Source: Candidatus Bathyarchaeota archaeon
Lineage (GTDB): Archaea; Thermoproteota; Bathyarchaeia; Bathyarchaeales; Bathycorpusculaceae
Length of the DNA stretch: 64,000 nt
NCBI GenBank assembly: GCA_903901015.1
Contig: CAIUPH010000092.1
Location: 1 to 64,000 of the forward strand
Reading direction: 5' to 3'
Positions 25,195-34,632 of the stretch are shown piece by piece (the stretch's first letter is position 1; every line of letters starts with the position of its first letter). The position numbers and the translations under genes are program-made. The notes beneath the pieces were generated by a model that worked only from the letters and a program-made list of their open reading frames with translations, was not told the origin of the DNA and ran no database searches.

Positions 25195-25206
25195 TAACTA
25201 TAGTTA
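25195..25206 (+). promoter_or_regulatory. Candidate operator of VapBC 1
   Basis: TAACTATAGTTA is a perfect 12-bp palindrome ending 15 bp before the TTG start of the antitoxin, where a VapBC complex could repress its own promoter. Confidence 0.4.
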
Positions 25207-25221
25207 TAGTGAGGACTTTGT

Positions 25222-25422
25222 TTGCCCACAACCGTTCAAGTAGACGAAAAAACCCTCCAAATGCTAAACAAAATCAAAAAAGAAATGAAAGCCACAAGCC
25301 ACAACCAAGTGATAAAGAACCTCATCTGCGAAAGAAAAAAAATTCCCAACTCCATGTTCGGTTCAAACCGCAAACTAAAATCTTTCACACAAGAAGACAA
25401 GGCAGAATCCCATGAGTTGTAA
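25222..25422 (+). CDS. VapB-like antitoxin 1
   Basis: The 66-residue protein starts at TTG 25222 (MPTTVQVDEKTLQML). The N-terminal half V-Q-V-D-E-K-T-L-Q-M-L-N-K-I-K-K-E-M fits a ribbon-helix-helix DNA-binding fold. The C-terminal half is basic and probably disordered until it binds the toxin. It overlaps the PIN-toxin gene by 11 bp, the normal antitoxin-first arrangement. Confidence 0.75.
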   Translation: MPTTVQVDEKTLQMLNKIKKEMKATSHNQVIKNLICERKKIPNSMFGSNRKLKSFTQEDKAESHEL

Positions 25423-25819
25423 GTACGTCATTGATTCTTACGCTTGGATAGAGTATTTTAACGCTTCAGAATACGGAGAAGTTGCAAAAGAGTACATAGA
25501 GAGCGGTAACTGTGTAACTCCAACAATTGTTGTTTCTGAAGTGAGCAGAAAACTGCAAAAAAGCATAGAACTAGGCGATGAAACAGTTGAGGGCAGATTG
25601 AAGCGTTTGGAGTTCATTAATGCAACCAGCCAAGTTGTGGGGTTAGATTTTGAGCTTGCAGTAACTGCGGGCAAAACTGATTTAGAAATGAAAAAGACTG
25701 CGAAGGGCTGGGGGTTAGCAGACTCAATAGTTCTTTGCACCGCAAGAAGCATGAACGGCAAAGTTGTAACAGGCGACGAGCACTTCCGGGATTTGGAAGA
25801 AGTCATTTACATAAAGTAA
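25412..25819 (+). CDS. VapC toxin 1, PIN-domain ribonuclease
   Basis: The 135-residue PIN protein has the acidic active-site positions in order: D in YVIDSYAWIEYF, E in VVSEVSRK, D in GLADSIVLCTA and D in VVTGDEHF. VapC toxins cut tRNA or rRNA when the antitoxin is lost. It is the second gene of the VapBC pair starting at 25222 and ends just before the tRNA-Leu gene on the other strand. Confidence 0.85.
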   Translation: MSCKYVIDSYAWIEYFNASEYGEVAKEYIESGNCVTPTIVVSEVSRKLQKSIELGDETVEGRLKRLEFINATSQVVGLDFELAVTAGKTDLEMKKTAKGWGLADSIVLCTARSMNGKVVTGDEHFRDLEEVIYIK

Positions 25820-25825
25820 GATTGG

Positions 25826-25945
25826 TGCTGAGGGCAGGATTTGAACCTGCGAACCCCTGAGGGAAAGGATATCCCATTTGGGCGCTCAAATCAAAGCGTC
25901 GAGATCTTGAGTCCTTCACCTTTGACCTGGCTTGGTTACCTCAGC
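25826..25945 (-). tRNA. tRNA-Leu (CAA) with a 35-nt intron
   Basis: The acceptor pairs GCTGAGG with CCTCAGC; the discriminator is A, and CCA is encoded at 25823-25825. The anticodon loop starts CTCAAG, and the 5' stem AAGGA pairs with TCCTT only if 25871-25905 is removed. That leaves an 85-nt class II tRNA with a long variable arm. The intron sits directly after position 37, the canonical archaeal site, and contains TTGAG that can pair with the CTCAA of the anticodon loop, as in a bulge-helix-bulge splice substrate. Confidence 0.93.
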
Positions 25946-26019
25946 ACTCTGTAGGGATAGAAAACTGTCTGGCTCCGTCTTATTAATCGTTTCCCGTCTA
26001 CCGCAAAAGTAAAACACCA

Positions 26020-26925
26020 ATGCAGCGATACTTAGTGGCGATGCAGACCCAGCATAGAGTTATCCTTGGCAGCAGCCAGAAAATGAGCGAGCTTGGCGAC
26101 GGATGTGTCCAGTTGATGGTGACTTCGCCGCCTTATCCCATGATAGCGATGTGGGACGAACTGTTCTGCAAGGCTGACCCCAAAATCGCGGAATTATTCA
26201 GGGAATTGAATTCGGACGGCGGCGAGGAAACGGTGCGGCAAATCTACACTGCTATGCACGAGTATTTGGCTAAGGTTTGGCAGGAAACCTACCGCGTCCT
26301 TTGTGACGGCGGAATCGCATGCATAAACATCGGCGACGCAACCCGAACAATAAACGGCAAATTCCAACTCTACCCCAACCACTCCCGAATCACCGAGGTC
26401 TGCGAAAAAATTGGTTTCACCACCCTGCCCTATATTCTATGGAAAAAACCCACCAACAAACCATCCTACAAGGGCAAAGGCGCTTTTTTGGGTTCGGGGT
26501 TTCTTCCGCCAAACGCTTATGTTACGATGGACTGCGAGTTTATTCTACTTTTCAGGAAGGGGAAGCTGCGCAAGTTTCCGCCCAAAGACGCCTTGCGTTA
26601 CGAGAGCGCTTTCACGAAGGTGCAGCGGGATAAGTGGTTTAGCCAAATTTGGGCGTTTAAAGGCACAAGACAGACGAATAGCGAACTTGAACGCAGAACC
26701 GCCGCGTACCCCGACGAAATCGCAGAACGCCTAATCCGAATGTTCAGTGTCAAAGGCGAACTGGTACTGGACCCATTCCTTGGTTCGGGAACAACTACTA
26801 AAATCGCCATGCAGAACGAACGTTGCAGCGTTGGATACGAAACAGACCCAAACCTTTTTCCAGTAATAACTAAGAAAATAGGCAAAACCCGGTTAGGAAT
26901 TAATCTGGAAATAATCAAACGGTGA
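26020..26925 (+). CDS. Orphan DNA methyltransferase, TSPPY type (probably N4-cytosine)
   Basis: The 301-residue protein has the catalytic motif TSPPY (35-39) near the N-terminus and the S-adenosylmethionine motif LDPFLGSGTTT near the C-terminus. This order (IV before I) is the beta class. TSPPY is commonest among N4-cytosine enzymes, although N6-adenine is possible. The central part holds the target-recognition region. No restriction endonuclease, specificity subunit or Vsr gene is adjacent. It could be a housekeeping epigenetic mark or a remnant of a restriction system. Confidence 0.85.
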   Translation: MQRYLVAMQTQHRVILGSSQKMSELGDGCVQLMVTSPPYPMIAMWDELFCKADPKIAELFRELNSDGGEETVRQIYTAMHEYLAKVWQETYRVLCDGGIACINIGDATRTINGKFQLYPNHSRITEVCEKIGFTTLPYILWKKPTNKPSYKGKGAFLGSGFLPPNAYVTMDCEFILLFRKGKLRKFPPKDALRYESAFTKVQRDKWFSQIWAFKGTRQTNSELERRTAAYPDEIAERLIRMFSVKGELVLDPFLGSGTTTKIAMQNERCSVGYETDPNLFPVITKKIGKTRLGINLEIIKR

Positions 26926-26961
26926 AAAAACCGTCATATTTGGATCCTAATATCCAACCAT

Positions 26962-26986
26962 TGCAGAACCTATAGAGGGGTAGGTC
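26962..26986 (+). repeat. Intergenic repeat, copy 1
   Basis: TGCAGAACC, 3 bp, then AGAGGGGTAGGTC. A near-identical block occurs at 52446-52471 in another intergenic space. It lies in the 220-bp gap between the methyltransferase and Yip1-like genes. Function unknown. Confidence 0.5.
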
Positions 26987-27169
26987 AAAATAGATGTGAC
27001 CAGATACCCTGCTGGCTTTTCTGATTGTTTTAGGGCTCTGAATAAGCGGGGTAGACAACAGTGCATTTTAAATTTGCAAATTAAGAAGCTTATCGACATC
27101 TTGGCTGGAGACTTGAACAATCCTTAATAAACGCCGCGTAACTTCATTTTGCGAAGGGAGCGAACAGAA

Positions 27170-28465
27170 TTGATTATTGACGACATACTAAAGGTCATCT
27201 ATGCGCCGCAGAAGGTTTTCAAAAACATAGTTGCAAACCCAAAATACCTTGGCGCAATCATTGTTATACTTCTATTCATCGGTGTCCAAGTAGGCTACGA
27301 GTATTCACAGTTCTCCAAAACCTACACGGAATCGACTAATCCGTCAATCGATCAACTATCCACCTTTAACAACGCAACCTCCTGGCGAAGCAGTCCAAAC
27401 GTTACGTTGACAAACAACTTTAACGATTTCTTCAATTACACCGTTTACGTGGCGGGTTTCGGGCTTCCGACAAGCGACTCCAAAGCTTACTATTTACTCT
27501 TTGGCAACAACAGCCTGCAACTGCAAGCCACTAACACAAATAGCATCGTGGCAGCGCTATCCAACTTGACTTTAACTGATCAACCAAGCGTCGACTGCAG
27601 TCAATCGGGCTTCCAAAACCTGTCAATGACCATAAAACTCGTTGACTCCCAATCAGTACCTCAAACCGCAACCTTAACCCTCTATTCACTAAATGACTCA
27701 AACTCCTACCAGTACGACTTAACCCCTTCATTGTCCAATACGTCGACAGTGGGTCAATGGAGTAACCTAACAATTACACTCGGACCCAACGCAACAGGCT
27801 GGACACCCAGCGGCAGCCCAATATGGAGCAACATAACATCCCTAACACTGGGCTTCACCTACCCAACCAACTCAAACATCAACATCGAAGTTGGTGGCTT
27901 GTTCTTCAAAGGCGAATACCTCTCGCCAGTTCAATACAACAGCACAGGCATATTGCTGCAGTTCCTACAGTTATTCTCGTTGCAGTTCATCTTCGCCTGG
28001 TTCATCATGACAGGAATAATCTTTCTGATTTGCAAAGGACTCAAAAGCTCAGTAGGCTGGAAACCACTCTTCATAGGAATAGCCATGGCAATGATCGTTA
28101 TGGTTATCCGCGGATTAGTAAACATCGGCGCAACCTTCACCATGCCCACAATTTACTACCCCTTCGACCTCTCGCTGGGAGTACGCTTTGACCCATACGC
28201 AGCACTGTACTTCCCTCCAGAAGCGTTAAGCACACTGCCAGCAGCATCACAAGCAATCTTCCACAACATCGATTCCTCAACCTTAATCTTCAGAACGGTA
28301 GTTTCAGGAATGTTCGCAGTATCCTACGTGTGGCTGGGTGTCTTAGGCTCATTTGTAATTGGAGCACTCAAACCCGAGTTCTCAACCGTTAAACGCATCG
28401 CCATATCTGCAATCAGCTTAGCAATAGTGGTTCTGCTCCTAATCTTCCTGGTAGGGTCAGTTTAA
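27170..28465 (+). CDS. Yip1-like membrane protein with a large extracytoplasmic insertion
   Basis: TTG 27170 is preferred over TTG 27149 because AAGGGAG sits about 10 nt before it. The protein starts with I-I-D-D-I-L-K-V-I-Y-A-P-Q-K-V-F-K, the amphipathic entry typical of archaeal YIP1-domain proteins, then one membrane helix. A beta-rich, Asn/Ser/Thr-rich segment of about 220 residues with many N-glycosylation sequons follows, and at least four C-terminal membrane helices come after it. The insertion resembles carbohydrate-binding-like domains in its even beta pattern, but no family could be fixed. The gene is single and its role is unknown. Confidence 0.6.
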   Translation: MIIDDILKVIYAPQKVFKNIVANPKYLGAIIVILLFIGVQVGYEYSQFSKTYTESTNPSIDQLSTFNNATSWRSSPNVTLTNNFNDFFNYTVYVAGFGLPTSDSKAYYLLFGNNSLQLQATNTNSIVAALSNLTLTDQPSVDCSQSGFQNLSMTIKLVDSQSVPQTATLTLYSLNDSNSYQYDLTPSLSNTSTVGQWSNLTITLGPNATGWTPSGSPIWSNITSLTLGFTYPTNSNINIEVGGLFFKGEYLSPVQYNSTGILLQFLQLFSLQFIFAWFIMTGIIFLICKGLKSSVGWKPLFIGIAMAMIVMVIRGLVNIGATFTMPTIYYPFDLSLGVRFDPYAALYFPPEALSTLPAASQAIFHNIDSSTLIFRTVVSGMFAVSYVWLGVLGSFVIGALKPEFSTVKRIAISAISLAIVVLLLIFLVGSV

Positions 28466-28593
28466 GCAGCGCCAAAAGGCGTTTGCTCAACCTTTCTTCC
28501 ATTTTCTTTTTTAGTTAGCAAGATTTATATGATTGCAACTCACCTTTCCAAGTGAAAACTAACTGTCAGGGAACAGTTTAGAAGGTAATTTGC

Positions 28594-28887
28594 ATGGTTG
28601 CGATTAAAGATTTACAAGATGGCATGAAGCGGGTTAGCGTTGAAGCCAAAGTCGTTGACAAAGGCGACCCACGCGAAGTTAAATCACGTTTTAAAGACGA
28701 AACCTACCGAATAGTCGACGCTGTAGTAGCCGACGAAACAGGAAGCGTTAAACTCACGCTCTGGAACGAACAGATTGACCAAATCAACGTGGGCGACAAC
28801 ATAAAAATCGAGAACGGCTACGTGACGAGTTTCAAGAGTGAAATCCAGCTTAACGTTGGCAAATTCGGAAAATTAACCGTCGAATAA
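28594..28887 (+). CDS. Single OB-fold nucleic-acid-binding protein (RPA/SOSS-B-like)
   Basis: The 97-residue protein is one OB fold: V-S-V-E-A-K-V-V-D-K-G-D-P-R-E-V, then A-V-V-A-D-E-T-G-S-V-K-L-T-L-W, the G-D-N-I-K-I-E-N-G-Y-V block, and a closing L-N-V-G-K-F-G strand. This is the layout of RPA1-related single-OB proteins and SOSS-B1, which bind single-stranded DNA. ATG 28594 follows a TATA box (ATTTATAT, 28523-28530). T-runs end the gene. Confidence 0.82.
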   Translation: MVAIKDLQDGMKRVSVEAKVVDKGDPREVKSRFKDETYRIVDAVVADETGSVKLTLWNEQIDQINVGDNIKIENGYVTSFKSEIQLNVGKFGKLTVE

Positions 28888-28900
28888 CCGTTTAGCACCA

Positions 28901-28918
28901 GTTTTCTTTTTCCTTTTT
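28901..28918 (+). terminator. T-rich terminator after the OB-fold gene
   Basis: GTTTTCTTTTTCCTTTTT lies 14 bp after the stop, with no stem. Confidence 0.4.
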
Positions 28919-28955
28919 GAATTCGAAATTGTTTTATCTGTGACTCGTTTAAAAT

Positions 28956-29597
28956 ATGGTTATGATTTTAAAGAGAACGCTCGCTTTCTTTTTCGTCGTC
29001 ATCTTTTTTGCGTTAGCCATCTCGCTTCTCGCCCTCAACATGGACGACAGCGACCCCATGGTTTTAGCCATCCGCCTGCTTGCATTAAACGGCTACGTCG
29101 CGTTAAGCATCGCCGCCATCATGACGCCTTTTCTCAAGGAAGTTACGCTTTTTTTCAAAAAATTCTTCATCAAAATCCACCATTACTTTGCCGCCGCAGG
29201 ATTGCTCCTGATAACGTTGCATCCTATTTCCGTTTTAGCTCAATCTTTAACCCCGAGTATCCTTTTGCCCAGCTTCGCTTCAATCTACAGTTTCTTCTCC
29301 TACGGCGGCAGCATAGCTTTAATCGCCATCTACATAGCGTTTGGCGCCGTGCTTTTACGGAGAAAAGCAGTGGCTTACTGGCGCTACTTCCACGCGCTAA
29401 TGTATGTGGCGCTATTCTTCGGGGTTGTCCACGCTAATTTGTGGGGTGCGGATTTGCAGAATCCTCTGCTCATGGTCGTTTACGATGGGTTGTTTGCTGC
29501 TGCACTGGCGGCGTTTGTTCTAAAGCGCCTGCAGTTCTATCGCATCAAAGCGCGCAAGAAAAAACTGGTTACCACGCCCAAACATACCTCGCCCTGA
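28956..29597 (+). CDS. Ferric reductase-like heme membrane protein
   Basis: The 213-residue protein has about six membrane helices. Two helices carry the histidine pairs of the ferric-reductase transmembrane (YedZ/MsrQ/FRE) family, spaced 13 apart: H in KIHHYFAAAGLLLITLH and H in YFHALMYVALFFGVVH. These would hold two hemes across the membrane. There is no FAD/NAD domain in the protein or nearby, so it resembles the membrane half of a two-part electron carrier. ATG 28956 has a TATA-like GTTTTATC about 27 bp upstream. Confidence 0.75.
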   Translation: MVMILKRTLAFFFVVIFFALAISLLALNMDDSDPMVLAIRLLALNGYVALSIAAIMTPFLKEVTLFFKKFFIKIHHYFAAAGLLLITLHPISVLAQSLTPSILLPSFASIYSFFSYGGSIALIAIYIAFGAVLLRRKAVAYWRYFHALMYVALFFGVVHANLWGADLQNPLLMVVYDGLFAAALAAFVLKRLQFYRIKARKKKLVTTPKHTSP

Positions 29598-29690
29598 AAC
29601 CCAGAGAAACGCCTGAATAAACATGGTTTTTATAAAAAACTTAATTAATTTAAACTAACGGTCATTTCCTAACGTTTGTGGGGAAGCAAA

Positions 29691-31649
29691 ATGCAGTTTG
29701 AACTTGTCGCGCCATTCAAAACCTCGCCGGGGCAGCAAGCCGCGGTTGAGCAGCTAGTGAAAAACTTCCCTATAAAACCCAAACAAACCCTTCTAGGAAT
29801 CACTGGCAGCGGAAAAACCTTCGTCATGGCAAACGTCATCAACAGGCTCCAAAAACCCGCCCTCATCATAGCCCACAACAAGACGTTGGCGGCGCAGCTT
29901 TACGCAGAGTTAAAAGAGCTTTTTCCCCACAACCGCGTGGAGTACTTCATCAGTTTCTACGATTACTACCAGCCTGAATCCTACTTGCCCGCGCAGGACA
30001 TGTATATCGAAAAGGATTCCTCCGTCAACGAGCAGATTGAAAAGATGCGCATGCACGCGGTCTCCAGCATTGTGAGCCGCAACGACACCATCATCGTTGC
30101 CAGCATAAGCTGCATCTACAGCTTGGGCAACCCCGACGACTTCCGAACGATGGCGGCGGAGCTTGCGGTTGGGAAGCAGATGTCGCGTCAGCAGCTTATC
30201 CTGCAGCTTGTGGACATGCAGTATGAACGCAACGACATGGTTCTTGAACCGGGAAGGTTTCGCGTGCGAGGCGACACAGTGGATGTTGTGCCCTCCTACG
30301 AGAACGAAATTCTGCGGGTTGAACTCGAAGCAAACACGGTTAAGAAAATTAAAGAAGTCAACCTGCTCAACGGCGACGTAAAAACCACGCTTGACAAATT
30401 CACGCTCTACCCAGCCCGCCAGTACGTGGTGCCTGAAGAGAAGCATGCACTCGCGCTTGAGCACATCAAACAGGAACTGGAAGCCTCACTGCCTAATCTG
30501 CCTCCGCTTGAAGCCCACAGACTCAAGCAACGCACAAACTATGATTTGGAAATGATTAAGGAAGTGGGTTTCTGTGCGGGAATGGAGAACTACAGCCGCC
30601 ACTTCGACGGACGCAAACCCGGCGAGCCACCCTTCACGTTGATGGATTACTTCCCCAAGGATTACCTGTTGATAATCGATGAGAGCCACCAAACCATTCC
30701 CCAATCAAGAGCCATGTACAACGGCGACTACGCCAGAAAAAAGAACCTCGTAGACTTCGGCTTCCGCCTACCCAGCGCCTTGGATAACCGCCCTCTCAAG
30801 TTTGAAGAGTTCGAGAAGAAAATGGGCAAAGTCCTCTTCGTTTCCGCCACCCCAGCCGAATACGAACTTGAAAAGAGCAGTCCATCAGTCGAGTTAATCA
30901 CCCGCCCCACTGGGCTTTTGGATCCTGAGGTGGAAATGCGCCCGATTGAGGGGCAGATGCAGGATTTGATGGTGGAAGCCAAAAAAACCATCGCGCGAGG
31001 CGACCGCGTCCTGGTTACAACCCTCACAAAGCGTATGGCTGAAGACTTAGCCGACTACCTATCTAAGGAAGGCTTCCGCGTCAGGTACATGCATTCGGAA
31101 ATCGAAAGCTTAGACCGCATAGAACTGATTCGGCAACTGCGAAACCGCGACTTTGACATCCTCGTCGGAATCAACCTGCTGCGGGAAGGCTTAGACATTC
31201 CTGAGGTTTCAACAATCTTCATCTTGGACGCTGACAAAGAAGGCTTCCTGCGTGACGAACGCAGCTTAATCCAAATTATCGGGCGCGCATCAAGAAACGT
31301 CAACGGAAAAGTTATCCTCTACGCCGACGTCCAGACGCAATCGATTAAACGCGCCATGGAAACCACATGGTACAGACGCAACTTCCAGAAACGCTTCAAC
31401 CAGGAACACGGCATCACCCCCACAACCATCGTTAAAAGCGTCTCGCAGAAAGAAGGCATAATCCGAGGCACCAAACACCTGCCGAAATCAGACATACAGC
31501 GCCAAATCATCGAGTTAGACGCGAAAATGAGGGAAGCCGCGGAAAGACTCGATTTTGAGTTGGCTATTCAGCTTAGGGATGCGATTGCGGAGTTGAATGG
31601 GGCGTTGGCGAAGAAGATGGAAAATGATGCGGTACAGCCAGAAAATTAA
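29691..31649 (+). CDS. uvrB: Excinuclease ABC subunit B
   Basis: From ATG 29691 (MQFELVAPFKTSPGQQ) the protein has 652 residues. It has the helicase motif GITGSGKT, the beta-hairpin region Y-Y-Q-P-E-S-Y that clamps DNA, DES-H motif II (IDESHQT), the GINLLREGLD and Q-I-I-G-R-A-S-R-N motifs, and a C-terminal UVR domain (MREAAERLDFELAIQLRD) for contact with UvrC. It is the first gene of a uvrB-uvrA-uvrC cluster. UvrABC is bacterial in origin, and its presence in archaea reflects transfer. TATA-like TTTTTATAAA lies at about 29630. Confidence 0.97.
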   Translation: MQFELVAPFKTSPGQQAAVEQLVKNFPIKPKQTLLGITGSGKTFVMANVINRLQKPALIIAHNKTLAAQLYAELKELFPHNRVEYFISFYDYYQPESYLPAQDMYIEKDSSVNEQIEKMRMHAVSSIVSRNDTIIVASISCIYSLGNPDDFRTMAAELAVGKQMSRQQLILQLVDMQYERNDMVLEPGRFRVRGDTVDVVPSYENEILRVELEANTVKKIKEVNLLNGDVKTTLDKFTLYPARQYVVPEEKHALALEHIKQELEASLPNLPPLEAHRLKQRTNYDLEMIKEVGFCAGMENYSRHFDGRKPGEPPFTLMDYFPKDYLLIIDESHQTIPQSRAMYNGDYARKKNLVDFGFRLPSALDNRPLKFEEFEKKMGKVLFVSATPAEYELEKSSPSVELITRPTGLLDPEVEMRPIEGQMQDLMVEAKKTIARGDRVLVTTLTKRMAEDLADYLSKEGFRVRYMHSEIESLDRIELIRQLRNRDFDILVGINLLREGLDIPEVSTIFILDADKEGFLRDERSLIQIIGRASRNVNGKVILYADVQTQSIKRAMETTWYRRNFQKRFNQEHGITPTTIVKSVSQKEGIIRGTKHLPKSDIQRQIIELDAKMREAAERLDFELAIQLRDAIAELNGALAKKMENDAVQPEN

Positions 31650-31731
31650 AGATTTAACGCAAAAAGGTTCTAATCCTCCCCTTAAACTGGTTAATATTTA
31701 GGTTAACAGCAGAAGAGAATTGGTTTAAGTT

Positions 31732-34632
31732 ATGAGAGATAACATTTCCGTTAAAGGTGCACGGGAACACAACCTGAAAAACATCGATTTAGAGTTGCCC
31801 CGAAACAAATTCATAGTTATAACTGGGCTTTCAGGCTCAGGCAAATCCACTTTGGCTTTTGACACGATTTACGCTGAAGGGCAAAGACGGTATGTTGAGA
31901 GCCTGAGCGCGTATGCGCGTCAGTTTCTGGGGCTCATGGATAAACCCGATGTAGATTCCATTGAAGGGCTCTCGCCTGCAATCTCAATTGAACAGAAGAG
32001 CACAAGCAAAAACCCCCGCTCAACCGTCGGCACAGTTACAGAAATCTACGATTACCTAAGGCTACTTTTCGCTCGCATTGGCGTTCATCACTGCCCCAAA
32101 TGCGGCAGCAGCATCCACCCGCAGAGCGCAGAAAACATCACCAGCCTTGTAATGGCTGAAAAAGATAAAACCCTCACCTTCCTCGCGCCAGTGATACGCG
32201 GCATAAAAGGCACCCATGAACAGGTTTTTGAAGACCTCAAAAAACAGGGCTACACCAAAATCCGAGCTGACCAAAAAATCTACGACTCCGACCACATCAA
32301 AGAAGAACTCAAACTGGTCCGCTACGAGAAACATTGGATTGAAGCAGTCATCGATACCGTGCCAATCGCGGATGAGGAGCGGTCGCGAATTTCTGAAGCT
32401 GTGGAACAGGCGCTTTTAGTCGGCAAAGGAACCATGATAATAATCGACGCCAAAAAAGCTGAGGGCGAAAAGAAAAAGGAGTTGGAACGCTTCGCCGATG
32501 AAACTATGTACAGCACGTTTGGCGCGTGCCCAAACCACCCTGAAATCGTGTTTGAAAGCCTCGAGCCCCGCATGTTCAGTTTTAACTCTCCGTTTGGCGC
32601 TTGCCCAACCTGCCACGGCTTAGGAGAAATCACCGAAGTCACCCCTGACAAAGTCATTCCTGACCCAAACCTCTCCATCATGGACGGGGGACTGGCGGTT
32701 TACAAGGGCACCCTGGAACTCAGCTGGCGCGCGCAGCAACTGGCGATGGTGGGCAAAAAACACGGGTTCGACGTGTTCACGCCGCTAAAAGACTTCACTG
32801 AGAAGCAACTTCAAGTTCTCCTCTACGGTGACAAAGAGCCAATCGATGGGAACTGGTCCAACGGTGCCAGCATGTGGATGCGCGACGGCTGGGAAGGCAT
32901 CATTCCCCAAACCATGCGGCTGTATCGGCAGACCGAGAGTGATTGGCGCAAAGAAGAAATCGAAAAATACATGACTTCCCGACCCTGTGCAACCTGCAAG
33001 GGCAAAAAACTTCAGCCAGTCGTTTTAGCCGTGCAAATCCTCGACAAAAGCATAATCGACGTAACTGACTTATCCATAGAGGAATCTGTGGATTTCTTCC
33101 GTGACTTGCCGCCTAAACTAAACGAAAAGGAACTTTCGATTGCTAAGCAGGTGCTTAAAGAAGTCAATGAGCGGCTGGGTTTCCTTAAGAACGTCGGTTT
33201 AGGGTATCTTTCGCTGTCTCGTGCCGCCAAAACCTTGTCGGGCGGAGAAGCGCAGCGGATTCGTTTGGCGACGCAGATTGGCAGCAACCTCATGGGGGTT
33301 CTCTATATTTTGGATGAACCCAGTATCGGTTTGCATCAGCGGGACAACGCTAAACTCATCAGTACCTTGCAGCGTCTGCGGGATTTAGGCAACACCTTAA
33401 TCGTTGTTGAACATGACGAGGAAACGATGCGGCACGCCGACTACATCGTTGATATGGGACCCGGCGCAGGCATCCATGGCGGGCACATAGTTGCAGAGGG
33501 TACCCCGCAGGAAGTCATGAATAACCCGCGGAGCCTCACGGGCAAGTATCTTTCGGGCGAACTCAAAATCGAAGTGCCAACAACGCGGCGTCAACCCGTC
33601 AGCTACATCACCGTTAAGGGCGCACAGGAAAACAACCTCAAAAACCTTACCCTGCAGCTGCCGCTTGGCGTGTTATGCGGTGTTACAGGGGTTTCGGGTT
33701 CAGGCAAAAGCACCCTGATGAACCTCACAGTTATTCCTGCGCTGAGGAGGATATTTGGCGAGCAGGTTGATAAAGTTGGGAAACACGAAAAACTCGAGGT
33801 TCCCGGGGTTGTGCGCAACGTAATCGTTATAGACCAAGACCCCATCGGAAGAACCCCCCGAAGCAACCCCGCCACATACACTAAACTCTTCGATGAGATA
33901 CGCCGCATATTCGCATCCACTAAAGAAGCCAAAGCACGCGGCTACAAAGAAGGACGCTTCAGCTTCAACGTCAAAGGCGGCAGATGCGAAACCTGTCAAG
34001 GCGACGGCGTACTGCGAATAGAAATGAACTTTTTGCCCGATGTCTACGTTCAATGCAGCGAATGCAAAGGGAAACGCTACAACAAAGAAACCCTGTCTGT
34101 TGTCTACAAGGGCAAGAACATCGCGGAAGTGCTGGATATGACTGTTGAGGAAGCGGCAAAGTTCTTCGAGAATACCCCGAGGGTTTCACGCAAACTTGAA
34201 ACGTTGTTGGACGTCGGATTGGGATACATCAAGCTGGGGCAAAGCTCAACTACGCTGTCAGGCGGCGAGAGCCAACGCATCAAAATCACCCGTGAACTCA
34301 GCAAACACAAAATGGGCCACGTCGTCTACATGCTTGACGAACCCACCACTGGGCTGCACTTCGACGATACTAAACGGCTCATAAAAGTCCTCAACCGACT
34401 CGTGGACAACGGCAACACCGTCTACATCATAGAACACAACCTTGACGTCATCAAAAGCTGCGACTACCTCATCGACCTTGGACCTGAAGGCGGCGCAGCA
34501 GGCGGAGAAATCTTGGCACAGGGCACCCCCGAAGAAGTCTCAACGAACCGCGGTTCGTACACGGGCATGTTCTTGGATAAAATACTTAACCACAGAGCAG
34601 AAACTGTTTTGGCAGTGAAGCAGCCTGCATGA
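31732..34632 (+). CDS. uvrA: Excinuclease ABC subunit A
   Basis: The 966-residue protein has two ABC ATPase halves (Walker A GLSGSGKS and GVSGSGKS; signatures [12 protein letters not shown] and [10 protein letters not shown]) and the UvrA zinc modules (CPKCGSS, CPNH...CPTC and CETCQGDG...CSEC). It finds helix-distorting damage and loads UvrB. It starts 82 bp after uvrB and overlaps uvrC by 4 bp (ATGA). Length and all motifs are normal. Confidence 0.97.
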   Translation: MRDNISVKGAREHNLKNIDLELPRNKFIVITGLSGSGKSTLAFDTIYAEGQRRYVESLSAYARQFLGLMDKPDVDSIEGLSPAISIEQKSTSKNPRSTVGTVTEIYDYLRLLFARIGVHHCPKCGSSIHPQSAENITSLVMAEKDKTLTFLAPVIRGIKGTHEQVFEDLKKQGYTKIRADQKIYDSDHIKEELKLVRYEKHWIEAVIDTVPIADEERSRISEAVEQALLVGKGTMIIIDAKKAEGEKKKELERFADETMYSTFGACPNHPEIVFESLEPRMFSFNSPFGACPTCHGLGEITEVTPDKVIPDPNLSIMDGGLAVYKGTLELSWRAQQLAMVGKKHGFDVFTPLKDFTEKQLQVLLYGDKEPIDGNWSNGASMWMRDGWEGIIPQTMRLYRQTESDWRKEEIEKYMTSRPCATCKGKKLQPVVLAVQILDKSIIDVTDLSIEESVDFFRDLPPKLNEKELSIAKQVLKEVNERLGFLKNVGLGYLSLSRAAKTLSGGEAQRIRLATQIGSNLMGVLYILDEPSIGLHQRDNAKLISTLQRLRDLGNTLIVVEHDEETMRHADYIVDMGPGAGIHGGHIVAEGTPQEVMNNPRSLTGKYLSGELKIEVPTTRRQPVSYITVKGAQENNLKNLTLQLPLGVLCGVTGVSGSGKSTLMNLTVIPALRRIFGEQVDKVGKHEKLEVPGVVRNVIVIDQDPIGRTPRSNPATYTKLFDEIRRIFASTKEAKARGYKEGRFSFNVKGGRCETCQGDGVLRIEMNFLPDVYVQCSECKGKRYNKETLSVVYKGKNIAEVLDMTVEEAAKFFENTPRVSRKLETLLDVGLGYIKLGQSSTTLSGGESQRIKITRELSKHKMGHVVYMLDEPTTGLHFDDTKRLIKVLNRLVDNGNTVYIIEHNLDVIKSCDYLIDLGPEGGAAGGEILAQGTPEEVSTNRGSYTGMFLDKILNHRAETVLAVKQPA

